A DNA stretch of 64,000 bases from Letharia columbiana (taxonomy: Eukaryota; Ascomycota; Lecanoromycetes; Lecanorales; Parmeliaceae), in NCBI RefSeq assembly GCF_014066305.1, contig NW_023501086.1:337001-401000 (forward strand). Direction: 5' to 3'. The position numbers and the translations under genes are program-made. The notes under the pieces were generated by a model. That model worked only from the letters and a program-made list of their open reading frames with translations. It was not told the DNA's origin and did no database searches. Shown piece by piece: positions 1 through 9,919 of the stretch. The stretch's first letter is position 1. The number at the start of each line of letters is the position of its first letter.

Positions 1-893
1 TCTTCTGGCTGCAATGAGGGCAGTCGAGAACCAAAACGAGAAAAGCCAGTTTGATCTGTGTTTACCAGCCGCAAATTTGCGTCAGCGTTAGTACTGAAAC
101 TCGGCGGAAGAATATCTGGCATCAAAATCATTGGATCTGGCGAAAAAGAGGGCAAAGGCTGCTCGAATTGGGAGATGGTTGAGAACATTTGAGTAGGTAG
201 AGTAGCGTTGTCAAGCAACATTAGATAATCATCGAAATCTGCGAATGGCAGCATCTGGGAGGCTGCGGTCTGATCTTCAAGATGGAGGCCGGGTGATGTG
301 AATGGCTGAGCGACCTGCAGCGTGGCATTTGGCTCACCATCCAAAGTGGTCATACCATCAACATCCGGCATGATGTCATCCTGTCCCAACAACTGTGCAG
401 ATGGAGAAAAGATCTGGTGTCCATTGAAAGGAGTGTTGATGGAGCTACGTTGGTAGATCGCTTCATCGGTCACGATCTGTTGATATGTATCTGATCGGGA
501 TGGAGTTGTTGGCAGCTCTTCTTCTCCCAAACCAAGAAAGGTGGAAGTGGAAGATCTTGAACGTGGTGATTGAGCTGCGCCAAGTGTAGGACTAGTAGCG
601 GAGTGTGCCAATCTCTTATGTCGTAGAAGGAGGTCGCTACGAACTTCTCAGCATTAGACCTCCTCAAAGGATGCAATTTTGTCTCTGACCTTCTGGTAAA
701 GGCGTGAGGGCACACTGCGCATTGGAAGGGCTTTTCTTTGGTATCTATATTGGCCATGAGTTCATTGTCGCTCAGCCGCCAAAATCCATCCCAAATACAT
801 ACGGGATCTTCGGTGGCGCTGAAGATGCTCAAGTCTGGCAAAGCTTCGAGGGCAAAGTGTGCAATCGAAGTTCTTCTTCTTGTTGGTACTCAT
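1..893 (-). CDS. C2H2 zinc-finger transcription factor, 5' part (continues beyond left edge)
   Basis: This is a nuclear DNA-binding regulator. No single frame shows the gene because two short introns interrupt the fingers. Exons on the minus strand are 893-803, 744-690 and 636 to beyond base 1; introns are 745-802 (58 nt, donor GTATGT) and 637-689 (53 nt, branch CTAAT). Spliced, the protein starts MSTNKKKNF and has two adjacent C-x2-C-x12-H fingers at about residues 11-57, beginning CTLC and CAVC, joined by the classical HTKEKPF linker; the second ends H-x4-H. About 210 further residues, rich in Ser, Pro, Gln and acidic residues, stay open to the window edge with no stop. In fungi this N-terminal finger pair is often followed by a fungal-specific transcription factor domain, which would lie outside the window. 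The ATG at 893 is the first one in frame. The DNA target is unknown. Confidence 0.85.
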
Positions 894-1422
894 GCTTTAG
901 GAGTCATGGTGCTCAATACGAAAATGCTTTGCTTGAGGCGAGGTGGTTGTCGGTCTGCGGACCTCACGGTGTCATTGTGGGAAGCTCGCCATCCGCCATT
1001 GGAACATATCTCAATCATTACACGTAAGGAATCGGCAATTGATCTTGACGCGTTGCCATGAAGACGAATATTCTTAGCAATTTGAAGGGACAGCAGTGCA
1101 CTATATGAATTATGAATTGATTGTCAAGGAAGAGAATTTCCGCCCCCTGAATGAAGTTGACGAAGTCTTGGCACCAGTCACAATTACCCCTCTTCTAACG
1201 CTTAATTCTATTAGCGCCTTGGCGGTAGTGAAAATCAACAATGGCCTGTCACAACTCCGCTCCATGTAAATAGAAGGACAACATCATCCTTCGAGCTCAT
1301 CCAGACAGAACCGTTTTCAAAGCATCCATCTGATACCCTTGGCCTGCCCAGAAGTATACACCACCGCTAATCCTCTGTCCCCCAGCCCAAGCCCAAGCCC
1401 AAGCTCAAGCCCAATGCACGCC
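894..1422. other. Intergenic: finger-gene promoter and 3' region of CMD gene
   Basis: No supported gene. The part nearest 894 should hold the promoter of the leftward zinc-finger gene. The part near 1422 is the 3' side of the leftward decarboxylase-family gene. A CCCAAG-type hexamer repeat lies at about 1381-1413. Short ORFs on both strands here show no recognisable motif. Confidence 0.6.
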
Positions 1423-1863
1423 TCAAGCTTTGGCCTTCTCTGGCTTGTATTCTCCAGCCGCAGTCATTTCATTGATGACTCTCTCCGCAATCTTGAATCC
1501 TTCCAATCCCGCCGGCATACCACAATATACCGACACTTGAAGCACCGCTTCTCGAATTTCGATAGGTGTCAGTCCGTTGTTGATGGCTCCCCTGATATGA
1601 TTCCCCAATTCCGGCCCTCGATTCAGCGCCGACAGCATGCCAATGTTCAAGAGACTGCGCTGCTTGCGGTCCAGTCCTGGACGATTCCACACATGACCCC
1701 AGCACATCTCAGTCACTAGGTCTTGCATCGGCTTCGCGAAATCACTCGAACCGCCTGCCAGCGCTTTGTCGACGTATGCATCACCGACTACCTCCCTGCG
1801 CGTTTTGATGCCTGCGTCGAAAAGCTGCTTATGGAGAGCCTCGATATCTGATGAGGATTGCAT
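1423..1863 (-). CDS. Carboxymuconolactone decarboxylase (CMD) family protein
   Basis: A 146-aa intronless protein, a usual length for a single-domain CMD/AhpD-fold protein, expected in the cytosol. The motif region at about residues 52-130 matches gamma-carboxymuconolactone decarboxylases: WGHVWNRPGLDRKQRSLLNI, then ELGNHIRGAINNGLTPIEI and a Y-C-G-M-P-A-G segment. Bacterial relatives decarboxylate 4-carboxymuconolactone in protocatechuate degradation; many fungal homologues have no proven substrate. The C-x2-C pair used by AhpD peroxidases is absent, so peroxidase activity is unlikely. The ATG at 1863 is chosen because the frame upstream to 1938 opens only with a non-ATG codon. It diverges from the dehydrogenase gene starting at 2296, with 432 bp between the starts, so the two may share a promoter. 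Confidence 0.85.
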   Translation of the reverse strand: MQSSSDIEALHKQLFDAGIKTRREVVGDAYVDKALAGGSSDFAKPMQDLVTEMCWGHVWNRPGLDRKQRSLLNIGMLSALNRGPELGNHIRGAINNGLTPIEIREAVLQVSVYCGMPAGLEGFKIAERVINEMTAAGEYKPEKAKA

Positions 1864-2295
1864 GGTGAAGAGAGGCTGATAATTAGGCTTGGGTGGATAA
1901 ACGGTGGGAGTGAAAAGAATGTTGATGCAGTATTTCAAATTCTTAGACTTGCGAATTTCACTGTTGGGGTGCCTGCTTTTTGGCCAACTGACGTGTCAAT
2001 GAGCTGTTTATGAGGAGATGGCTTTGTATTATTGTTGATTGGCAATCTGCACTGCAAGGTTGCCGAAGCTTCCGATGTTCAGAGAAAAGGTTCCCCACCT
2101 TCCCCATCTTCTCCAAATTGGGGTCGAATTTAGTTTGCACCCCGCAAACACGACTTATCGAACACAACCGTCATCTCGGCTATTTTTCGTAAGGCTCTAA
2201 CCACAAGAAATATTTACAGACGATCAGTCTCCTCAACTTTCCCCGCCAACACCCACATTCTCTAATCCAATTTTCGAGAGACACCACCATCCACC
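1864..2295. promoter_or_regulatory. Divergent promoter between CMD gene and dehydrogenase gene
   Basis: The stretch lies between two divergent start codons and must carry both promoters. GC-rich motifs such as ACCCCGCAAAC occur near 2137. A pyrimidine-rich leader, with many CCACC-type runs, precedes the ATG at 2296. No convincing TATA box was identified. Confidence 0.5.
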
Positions 2296-3363
2296 ATGAC
2301 AGTAACCAATGGTCACGGTGAACTCCCTGCGGTCACGTATGGCTTCATCGGTATGTCTCATAGCTTTGGATTTCGAAGAGTACACTTGGTTCGCGTGGCT
2401 AAAGTATTAACAGGCCTTGGCAACATGGGATACCGCATGGCTAAGAATCTGCGATCAGAACTCTCAGCTGACTCGGCTCTTGTGGTTTGCGAGGTCGTAC
2501 AGTCTGTGCTGGACAAGTTTGTGGGTGAGACGAAGGGACTGATCAGGGTCGCCAATACCCCCAAGGAGGTTTCCGAGCAGAGCGTAAGCTGCGACAATGC
2601 ACCGATAGAAATCGGCTCGCTGACAGACATGAAGGACATCATCTTAACTATGCTGCCAGCGGGGAAACATGTCAAACAAGTCTTTACCGACCAATCTAAT
2701 GGCCTTCTCTCCATCTCAAAATCTTCGAAGCCGAAACTTTTCATCGAATGCAGTACTATTGACGTCCCAACGTCTCTGGAGGTTGCTGAAGCCGTGTCGC
2801 AATCCGCTCTTGGCTCTTTTGCTGATGTCCCTGTATCCGGTGGTCCCACCGGCGCCGAAGCAGCTACTCTTACGTTCATGGCAGGCGGCTCTACAGACGT
2901 CATCGGAAGAGTAAAGCCCATCGTGATGACCATGGGCAAAACATTTTTCCACTGCGGCGGCGCGGGTGCAGGACTCGCCACTAAGCAGATCAATAACTAC
3001 ATATCAGGCATTTGTATGCTTGGGACTGCGGAAGCAATGAACTTGGGAATCCGCTACGGCCTCGATCCGAAAGTGCTGGCAGGCGTCATCAACTCTAGCA
3101 CCGGGCGATCGTACAATAGCATAGAGCAGAACCCCGTCAAAGGCATCAGCCCTAATAGCTCAGCAGAACGAGATTTTGAGAATGGCTTTTCCATCGAGCT
3201 TTGTAAGGGCGTTTTGCACATGGCAATCAATTTGGGGGAGAGAGTTGGCGCAAGGCTCCCGCTGAGTCAAGGCCTGATCGACACTTATGAGGCGGCGAGC
3301 ATGGATGATAGGTGTAAGGGCAAAGATTGCAGAAGTGTGTACAGGTATGTTGCGGATAATTGA
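2296..3363 (+). CDS. 3-hydroxyisobutyrate dehydrogenase-family oxidoreductase
   Basis: An NAD(P)-dependent beta-hydroxyacid dehydrogenase. Exons are 2296-2350 and 2414-3363; the 63-nt intron 2351-2413 starts GTATGT and ends CAG. Because it is 3n long and stop-free, the unspliced frame also stays open (355 aa), but that would split the Rossmann motif. Spliced, the protein is 334 aa and reads GFIGLGNMGYRMAKNL at 16-31, the usual G-x-G-x-x-G. Other family landmarks are DVPVSGGPTGAEAATL (substrate loop, about 156-171), the catalytic Lys in GAGLATKQINNY (about K209) and a C-terminal PLSQGLIDTY segment. Family members oxidise 3-hydroxyisobutyrate in valine breakdown or related hydroxyacids such as tartronate semialdehyde; the true substrate is not readable here. 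The ATG context CACCATGAC is good. I see no strong mitochondrial presequence. Confidence 0.88.
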   Translation: MTVTNGHGELPAVTYGFIGMSHSFGFRRVHLVRVAKVLTGLGNMGYRMAKNLRSELSADSALVVCEVVQSVLDKFVGETKGLIRVANTPKEVSEQSVSCDNAPIEIGSLTDMKDIILTMLPAGKHVKQVFTDQSNGLLSISKSSKPKLFIECSTIDVPTSLEVAEAVSQSALGSFADVPVSGGPTGAEAATLTFMAGGSTDVIGRVKPIVMTMGKTFFHCGGAGAGLATKQINNYISGICMLGTAEAMNLGIRYGLDPKVLAGVINSSTGRSYNSIEQNPVKGISPNSSAERDFENGFSIELCKGVLHMAINLGERVGARLPLSQGLIDTYEAASMDDRCKGKDCRSVYRYVADN

Positions 3364-3697
3364 GCCGTTGTTTGCAATAAGATCGTCGTCGGGGCGTAAA
3401 ACATTCTTTTTGACTGCAGTTACATTTCTTACCATACATGGGACTCATATAAGATAGCGCTCTGATGTTCAAGTATGCGCATCAAGTGATTGTCGGAGAC
3501 AATGGATTCTTTTTGGGATGTGTTCCGAGCGGTGCGGCTAAACAAAGCGCCTGCTGCATTGTACCCCGCTTCCCCAATTTTCGCACAGGCCCCAAGATGG
3601 AGATCGCGTCGTTCGAAGAGTTTATGCTTTTGGACTCATAATCAAAGTCAGGTAAAGCCGTCTCTTAGACTCTTACACTTTCAGATACGCGACAACA
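3364..3697. promoter_or_regulatory. Intergenic / promoter of MBL-fold gene
   Basis: No supported gene. It holds the 3' region of the dehydrogenase gene and the promoter of the metallo-hydrolase gene, with a CA-rich leader just before the ATG at 3698. The ORF crossing it (3490-3894) is a shadow of the metallo-hydrolase gene. Confidence 0.5.
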
Positions 3698-4717
3698 ATG
3701 TCGCCCTCACCATCCTTCCTTCCTCGCCGCGCACCTCAGCAAAACTATGTCACAATCTCCGCCCTCCACAGCGGCACCTTGACACTCCCAAGTCACTTGT
3801 TTATCACTCCCACATCATCCTCTGCCCGTCGCACCGTCCCCTCATTGTCATTCCTAATACAGCATCCCTCTCCTCGCACACTTACAGAGAATGATCCATC
3901 TCCCACCCGTCTCCTCTTCGACCTCGGACTCCGCAACCCGCTCTCCACATACGCCTCACCGATTCAAAAACACCTCGAGACGCGGCACCCAATAAGCAGC
4001 GATCATGACGTAGTTCGAAGCCTCATGCAAGGGGGCTTGAAGCCGGATGAGGTGGATTGGATCATTCTGAGCCACGTCCACTGGGATCACATCGGCACGC
4101 CTTCATTGTTCATGAAAAGCAACTTCGTAGTGGGTGCTGGGAGTCTGCAATTGTTGCAAGGCTGCGGGGATCAGTCATCGGGCGGACACGCGCATTTTGA
4201 ACCGGATTTGCTGCCCGAAGGACGCGTCTTGGAATTGCCTAGCACTGCGACGCTTGGCTCGGCCCCGACAAAGAATGGCGCCACAAATGGGACTGAAAAG
4301 AAAGAAGGTTCTTCGAGCGCCCATCTGCGGTCAGCCCGCTGGCAACCCCTGGCGCATTTCCCGCACGCCATCGACTTTTTCCACGACGGTAGCCTCTACC
4401 TAATCGACGCGCCGGGCCATCTTCAAGGGCACACCAACATTCTTGCGAGAATCGGGCCGGAAAAGTGGGTCTATCTGGCCGGTGATGCATGCCATGATCG
4501 GAGGATTCTTAAAGGGGAGGTTGGTATTGCGACGTGGGAGAATGAGGAAGGGAAGGTGTGTTGCATTCACAGTGATGTCCATGAGACGGAAATGACGCTT
4601 GAAAGGATCAGGGCGTTGGGGAATGCCTCGGAGGAGGTGGAGGTCATTTTGGCGCATGATGTGGACTGGGCGCAGGACGAGGTGAACGAGGCTAGGTTTT
4701 GGCCTGGGACTTTGTAG
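3698..4717 (+). CDS. Metallo-beta-lactamase-fold hydrolase (lactonase-like)
   Basis: A 339-aa single-exon protein with a full binuclear-metal MBL site. The motif HVHWDH lies at 126-131 (H126, H128, D130, H131), with further ligands expected in DAPGHLQGHTN (237-247), AGDACHD (D263) and AHD (H320). The arrangement is closest to fungal and bacterial AHL-lactonase-like MBL hydrolases, which open lactones or cleave esters and thioesters; the substrate cannot be read from sequence. A low-complexity insert rich in Gly, Ser, Thr and Asn (about 185-210) sits between two core strands and is probably a surface loop. The start ATG has a good context (AACAATGTC). No signal peptide or membrane segment is evident. 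No PKS or other biosynthetic gene lies beside it, so a secondary-metabolite role is unsupported. Confidence 0.85.
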   Translation: MSPSPSFLPRRAPQQNYVTISALHSGTLTLPSHLFITPTSSSARRTVPSLSFLIQHPSPRTLTENDPSPTRLLFDLGLRNPLSTYASPIQKHLETRHPISSDHDVVRSLMQGGLKPDEVDWIILSHVHWDHIGTPSLFMKSNFVVGAGSLQLLQGCGDQSSGGHAHFEPDLLPEGRVLELPSTATLGSAPTKNGATNGTEKKEGSSSAHLRSARWQPLAHFPHAIDFFHDGSLYLIDAPGHLQGHTNILARIGPEKWVYLAGDACHDRRILKGEVGIATWENEEGKVCCIHSDVHETEMTLERIRALGNASEEVEVILAHDVDWAQDEVNEARFWPGTL

Positions 4718-6294
4718 TTCCCGAGCGGAATGATTGGCAATCATTTTTTCCGATCTTGACAGGACAGCAGCAGCTACTTGTTGCCGTGAAGCATATTATG
4801 CATACCAATCACGTCGATTCCTCCTATCGCTGTGTTCTTAGAGCGAGCGTCTAGATAAGGCTGCGTATGGCGAAAGGTTACTATCGAGAGGAAGCAAAGG
4901 GGTTGCTGCATACGATTTCGCCTACCTGTATCTAAGAAGGTGGGATTATCTATGCTTGCTGCAGGAGCCTTCATCTACATATACTCAACTTCCAATTACT
5001 TTGGAGACTTTAGATTTTCGGCTCGACCTCAGGTCTTCCAATGGAACCCTTCCTTCAAACAGGATCACATCATCCACCAAAGCGACCTTCTCTTCCCAAA
5101 AGACGCCGGGTTCCTCTAAAGGGAGCACCTCTGCCACCCACAACGTCAGACCATCTGAATCATTCAAAGCCCCATATCCACGACTCCAGAAACTTCGATC
5201 AAGATTTTCCCGTCCTTAGTACCAGCAAACTCAAGTCCTCCATGAGTCCTTCACGAGAAACATAACCTCCTCAACCTTCATGCACACTCTCAGCAAACAC
5301 TTCGATGAGGGCAGTTCAGCCTGCAATGACATGAACCTTCTATCTTCTAGGCCAGTTCGCCAAAGTATCCTAGTCGACTGATTTTACATGTATCCCTACA
5401 TCTTTGGATAGCAACAGATCAGATAAAATCCTGGATTACTTGATCAACGCATGGCAACAACCAGCGGTCCAGCATTTTAGATGGTTGTTCCGAGAGATCT
5501 CTCGAAAGGCGAGAACATGTCACGGAATTTGCAGCAAAGAAACTTTATTCTTTGGGATGTGGGTTGATATCCTCGCGGCATTGCCGTCTTTTTGACCGAC
5601 GACCTGATCAGAAGGGAATGAGTCTTAGGTTCTGAAAAATAACGAAAGAGGACGAGGATAGCACTGTTAGAACGGAGCCATACTATCAATGGAGAAGACC
5701 GCTGGAAAGATGCGCATTGCTCGCTGATATTAGGAGAGAAGAATGCGTGGAGGAGGAGGGGGGAACGTTAGTTGCCTAGAACGTAGTCAGATCATGGGAG
5801 TGAACCGTCACTTTTCAGCCAAAACAACTCCTTTCTATTGCAGGTATGCACAAATCGAGTCGAAGCCTTGCCTTACCTATACTGGGTTCCATTGACGTTC
5901 TGCCAAATATACCAAAAATATACCTTGGTCCAGTCAAAGCGAGACATAGCCTTGACTGTTGGGACCTTGCCATCCGACGGACAATATATGTCTGGGACCC
6001 TTCCTGGGAGCGTGTTGAGATTTGCTGCAGCACCTGTGTTGTAGCCACCCCGCCATGGTGGCAGAATAGAGGTATAAGTAGCCTTCTCTCAGCACTCTCA
6101 TAGCTACTTAAATAAATAAATCAATCCTTCATACATTTCCAACAGAGCGACTGGCGCACGATCGTTGGATTACTAGTGATCAAGGGTGTCAAGCCAAACT
6201 ATGGATGGTGGAACGTATCAAACGAAGCATACAAATTCGTGATGTAACTGCAAGTTCATCAGACCCGACTTTGAGAAAATAGCTCGGGCTATAA
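4718..6294. other. Long intergenic stretch with no supported gene
   Basis: About 1.6 kb of ordinary base composition. ORFs on either strand are 60-90 codons with no motif, no clear introns and no good start context. The minus-strand frame around 4985-5167 looks somewhat protein-like but is not recognisable. This may be decayed sequence upstream of the HET-like pseudogene. Confidence 0.5.
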
Positions 6295-7130
6295 ACAATC
6301 TTTCTTATACTGTATCTCGAGAATGGTGGCTCTGGGCCAGTATTGAGGGTTGTTTCATTTGGAAAGGACATGCAGTATACTGCTATATCACACGTGTAAG
6401 AACCTGAGGACTCGTTTTGGCTTTTCAAGTAGTCTCAAGCCTCGCTTCTAATCAATATTAGGTGGTTGGAAGGTCTCAGATATCCGCGCAGTAATAAGAC
6501 TGCCCCTATGTCAAATCAGGAAGATGGCACGTCTTGTCTCCGCCCTTCCTGCCCCTCAGCAGCCAACCGACTGGGATGAATCAAGTGTCGATAGACTCTG
6601 GCGGAAAGCCAAGCCCCAAGATCTGACGAAAGTGTCTCAACATCCCACGTGCAATGGTCTTCGGTATTTATGGATAGAGACACTTTGTGTCCCAGATGGA
6701 CCGCAAGAGGTCCGGGACAATGCAGTCTTGCGGATGAGGTCGGTCTACAGTAGAGCTGCAAGGGGTTTTGGAAATGGACCCAGAGCTCAGGCGTTCCACG
6801 ATCAACAGCACTTCGAGGAGAAACTAATGCGCATCACCTGCTCGACTCGGATCCGCGGGCTTTGAGCCTTACAAGAGCCTGTCCTGGCTGCATAAATTTT
6901 CTTCCAGTTTGACGGAGAATATCTTGTGATACCAGAGTCACCTCTATACGAGAACCTCTATCTGATTGTCACCTAATCCCTCGCCTCGTTGTTTTCTTTG
7001 GAATATGGAGCCATGATATTGGTGGCTGCCTCGCCCAGATGTAGCTTGCCATAAAGAAGGTCTTCTAATGCTACCGCTTCTGATGTATTCGAAAGGTTCC
7101 CTTCAGATCACCTCTTGCTGCACCAGAAAA
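6295..7130 (+). pseudogene. HET (heterokaryon-incompatibility)-like gene, decayed
   Basis: HET-domain proteins take part in fungal non-self recognition and cell death. Traces of the domain appear in order. The segment YTAISHV lies just before an intact-looking intron at 6396-6461 (donor GTAAGA, branch CTAATC, AG); splicing gives HVW. LPLCQ follows near 6500, then GLRYLWIETLCVP near 6655 and LMRITCS near 6826. The reading frame is broken several times: one extra base near 6494-6498 before LPLCQ; one near 6761-6765, where VLEMDPELRR continues in another frame; and a compensating shift before FEEKLMRI. In-frame stops follow at 6863 (TGA, where the family usually has a Trp of an RLWT-type motif), 6893 (TAA) and 6974 (TAA), yet family-like text such as FFQFDGEYLVI continues between them. 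It is therefore almost certainly non-functional. Confidence 0.7.
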
Positions 7131-7978
7131 TAACATATACCAGTGGAAATCAGGGTGAAGAAAGAATGGATGTAACTCTAAGAATCTTGTGATATTCACC
7201 CTCTGAGGGATGAGGGTGACTGTGAACTTGAGGAATTTCAGATCACGAACGTGATGTATTGATGATCAAACCCCTAAATGTGAGGTCAGTCATTTGAGTA
7301 ACCTGGCTGACTGAAAGGGGACTAGCCTTATAATAGGGGCTGTACGTCTGATGGGAAGGAGCTGTAAGTGTAACCGCAGCCAACACCTAACAAACATGGG
7401 GCTGTACCTTTAAGAAGAAGGGACTGTACGTCTCATGGGAAATCGGATGTGGAAATGGGAGTGAGGCTTTCGGGCTTGTGTACTTCCTGGGAGGCGTTTA
7501 GTATCCGATTGGTTTCATTGGCCGTGAGTATCGGCCAAACGATCTCCCGAATCTCGGCTAATGACGGTTTCAGTCGGCCAGCGGGCTGGCAAATGACCCC
7601 CAAGACTTTTAAATGACGCATCAGTTAACGGCAACGAAAACTTCATAGCTCCATCAGAAACGGCCATCGCAAGCATTAATGTTGCATATTTTTTAAAATA
7701 ACGTAGTATGAATGACGTTGAAGCAAATTTCTCTTGTGCGATGAATTCCGCACAGCCTCAAAGACGGAATATATAAAGGGGCAGGGCTTCTGCTTTCAGG
7801 TTGGCATTATCCAATCAAGACTCCATCCACACATTCATAACTTACAGCATCACACCTCTACCTGATTCATCAGAGAAGAAATTTCCCAGACAATCTCCTC
7901 CAAAGAAATCAACCACCTAACCACCAGACCACATATCCAAACACCAAACAGATCTCTCACCCACCGTCAACAGCAACA
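7131..7978. promoter_or_regulatory. Intergenic stretch with promoter of the small gene at 7979
   Basis: The left part is featureless apart from an imperfect direct repeat of CTGTACGTCT near 7340 and 7424. The right part carries a TATA box and a long CA-rich leader, free of ATG from about 7800 to 7978, that leads into the small gene. Confidence 0.5.
7770..7779 (+). promoter_or_regulatory. TATA box
   Basis: TATATAAAGG, about 209 bp before the ATG at 7979, with a likely transcript start 30-40 bp downstream and no intervening ATG. Confidence 0.55.
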
Positions 7979-8188
7979 ATGTCCGACGCTCTCATTTTCG
8001 AATACCTCTGCTCTCCCCGCTCCAGCAAGCGCGGCACCCAAGCATTCCACCACAACCACCCTATCATGGACTCCTCACCTTCGTCATCGAACAACCACTC
8101 CGACGTCCGCGCACCCATCAGCAGCAAGGGCGGTGAGAGCAAGAGGGGAAGCCTCAATTGGATCAGGGGAATGGGGAGGAAGGCCTAG
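7979..8188 (+). CDS. Small unrecognised basic protein (69 aa)
   Basis: I do not recognise this protein. It starts in a good context (CAACAATGTCC) behind an ATG-free CA-rich leader and a TATA box, which is why I keep it despite its size. The protein is 69 aa with a hydrophobic-aromatic start (MSDALIFEYLC), a Ser/His/Asn-rich middle and a basic C-terminus (SKRGSLNWIRGMGRKA). No signal peptide, transmembrane segment or cysteine pattern is visible, so it does not look like a secreted effector. A strong promoter-like upstream region with a short ORF is compatible with a highly or inducibly expressed small fungal protein; the role is unknown. Confidence 0.5.
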   Translation: MSDALIFEYLCSPRSSKRGTQAFHHNHPIMDSSPSSSNNHSDVRAPISSKGGESKRGSLNWIRGMGRKA

Positions 8189-8687
8189 GCTCCCATTTTG
8201 CCAACTGCTTCGGATAGATTTGCGCGAGTCATGCTTCTAATTTGGGGTCAAAGCGTTGGTTCTCGTGCTCATCGAGTTTGCTTCGTATGACGTTGGTAAT
8301 ACTTGGCTTGGGCAGCGGATAGTACTATGGATTCTCCCGTAGCTAGATACTTTGTTGGCGTTCAGCTAATATGTATAGTATATTAATCAACAATATAACA
8401 ATTAATGCAAGCACTGAGCATTCTCTCTCCCTGGACAGCAGGGATCCTTGTGACATACGAATGTGTCAGGGCGGGTATTGGGCTCATGATCTTGATCCAG
8501 CCACTGACCAGTGGCCCAAGGTATCGCCAACGTGCCTACAGGAAAAGTCCCGTGGAGCAGCAGTGGAAATACAGCACGCAGCTCACCAGAGATCCGGTAA
8601 ATTTGCGGCCCTGCCAGCCACAAGCGCGCAATTACTTACCAAAACAACGGTCCTCTCTCACTCACCCTGCTGAAACCCAACGCTACG
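8189..8687. other. Intergenic, no supported gene
   Basis: Contains the likely 3' region of the small gene. Overlapping short ORFs on both strands (around 8371-8776) lack motifs and convincing starts. Confidence 0.45.
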
Positions 8688-9231
8688 TTGATACTAGTAT
8701 GTCTTTCTCATCAAAAGGAGAAGCTAAGCCGAATGAGTATATTGCAGTTGAATCTGCAGAATGTGGATTACCCTAGCGGCATCCTGCAACTCAGCAGAGA
8801 TAGATTCCATGATCCATCTGACGAGATTCATGGCCAGATAATGAGAAACATCGACGGTCTAGAGACTGTTTGCGCCCTCATGACAGTCGGTTCTCAAGTC
8901 AAGGTGCCCTTTGGGGCAATTTGACTTGCTATGCTGCTTCGTGCAATGGACATCTCCGCATGGCTTATCAATCCTAGGCCTCATACGCACGGACGTGATC
9001 ATTCACCAATACCAAAAAAAAGGATTGCGGGCTTATTTCAGTACTTCCCTGATTCCGCGACATCATGCACAACGCCGTGTGGTGTTTGAGACAAAGGGTG
9101 TCTTAAGGATTCCAGCTCAGCCGATGGATGTCGAGAAAGCGAGGCTTGTCCTTAGCGCTCGAATGTCCGAAAAGCCTGAGTTTCCCACGTTAGCGTTCTT
9201 TGAATGTTTGATGACTAGATCTTCACGGTAG
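8688..9231 (+). pseudogene. Unrecognised broken ORF, possible gene relic
   Basis: Two plus-strand frames (8688-8924 and 8911-9231) overlap by 14 bp and both read like protein. The first contains DGLETVCALMTVGSQVKVPF and the second runs about 106 codons, including LRIPAQPMDVEKARLVLSAR. A single-base shift near 8911-8924 would join them, which suggests a frameshifted gene fragment, though a missed intron is possible. I do not recognise the family. The first frame does not open with an ATG in a good context. Confidence 0.3.
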
Positions 9232-9919
9232 TGGACCAGTGTCTTGTAATGGGTTTTAATGTCATTCTTTGGTGTCTGGCACCATAAGCTACGAAGAAGC
9301 ATAGAGGATTCGGGAGGCACTCGATACTGGCAGGATACAGCTATCTGGGGTTTATTCTCACAACGAAAGGAACTTTTGCAGGCTCGATATATGGTTTGAG
9401 AAAGCTTGACTCGCTATAGAAAAGAAAATTGCAGTCAGATATAATGCCAAAGTAAGCTGCGATTCCCCAAGAGGCTGCTGACTTTGGAATTAATTAGGCT
9501 TTCAACGAGTTCAGGCACTAGACAGGTATCGAGATACGGGTATTTATGTTGCTACTGTTGCAGTAATGATAACCTCTGCTTGGGTAAAAGGGGTCTGTGT
9601 GTGTGATTCGGTCTTATGATGCGTGAGCGCCATGTCTCGCCGTTAGCGGTTCGGGCTAGTCTACTTGTAGATCAAACATCTACTCGTACTAGCTTGAAAA
9701 TGACATCATCAGCCGCAAACTAGTACTTATGTTTCAATTAAATTTCATCGATGCTTTCCTTCATCTATTGACATTATTTGGCGCCATAGGTTGCTGCATG
9801 TGCGGGCTTGCTCTTCAATGAGAGTCAAGCTCAGGCTACAGCAATACTTACGTTGTTTTCCTGCCGCTCAAAGCCGACACTGGGTCAATATTGATAGACT
9901 TTTCCCCCAGACGTGAAAG
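9232..9919. other. Intergenic, no supported gene
   Basis: About 690 bp of ordinary composition on the 3' side of the dioxygenase gene. Nothing recognisable on either strand. Confidence 0.5.

Noticed and set aside
2358..2993. 211-codon minus ORF opposite the dehydrogenase
   Set aside because: Antisense shadow of a clear coding exon.
4985..5167. Protein-like minus-strand frame containing LPLEEPGVFWEEKVALVDDV
   Set aside because: Only 60 codons, no recognised family, and no plausible introns that extend it.
7336..7441. CTGTACGTCT direct repeat
   Set aside because: Short, imperfect and without other element features.
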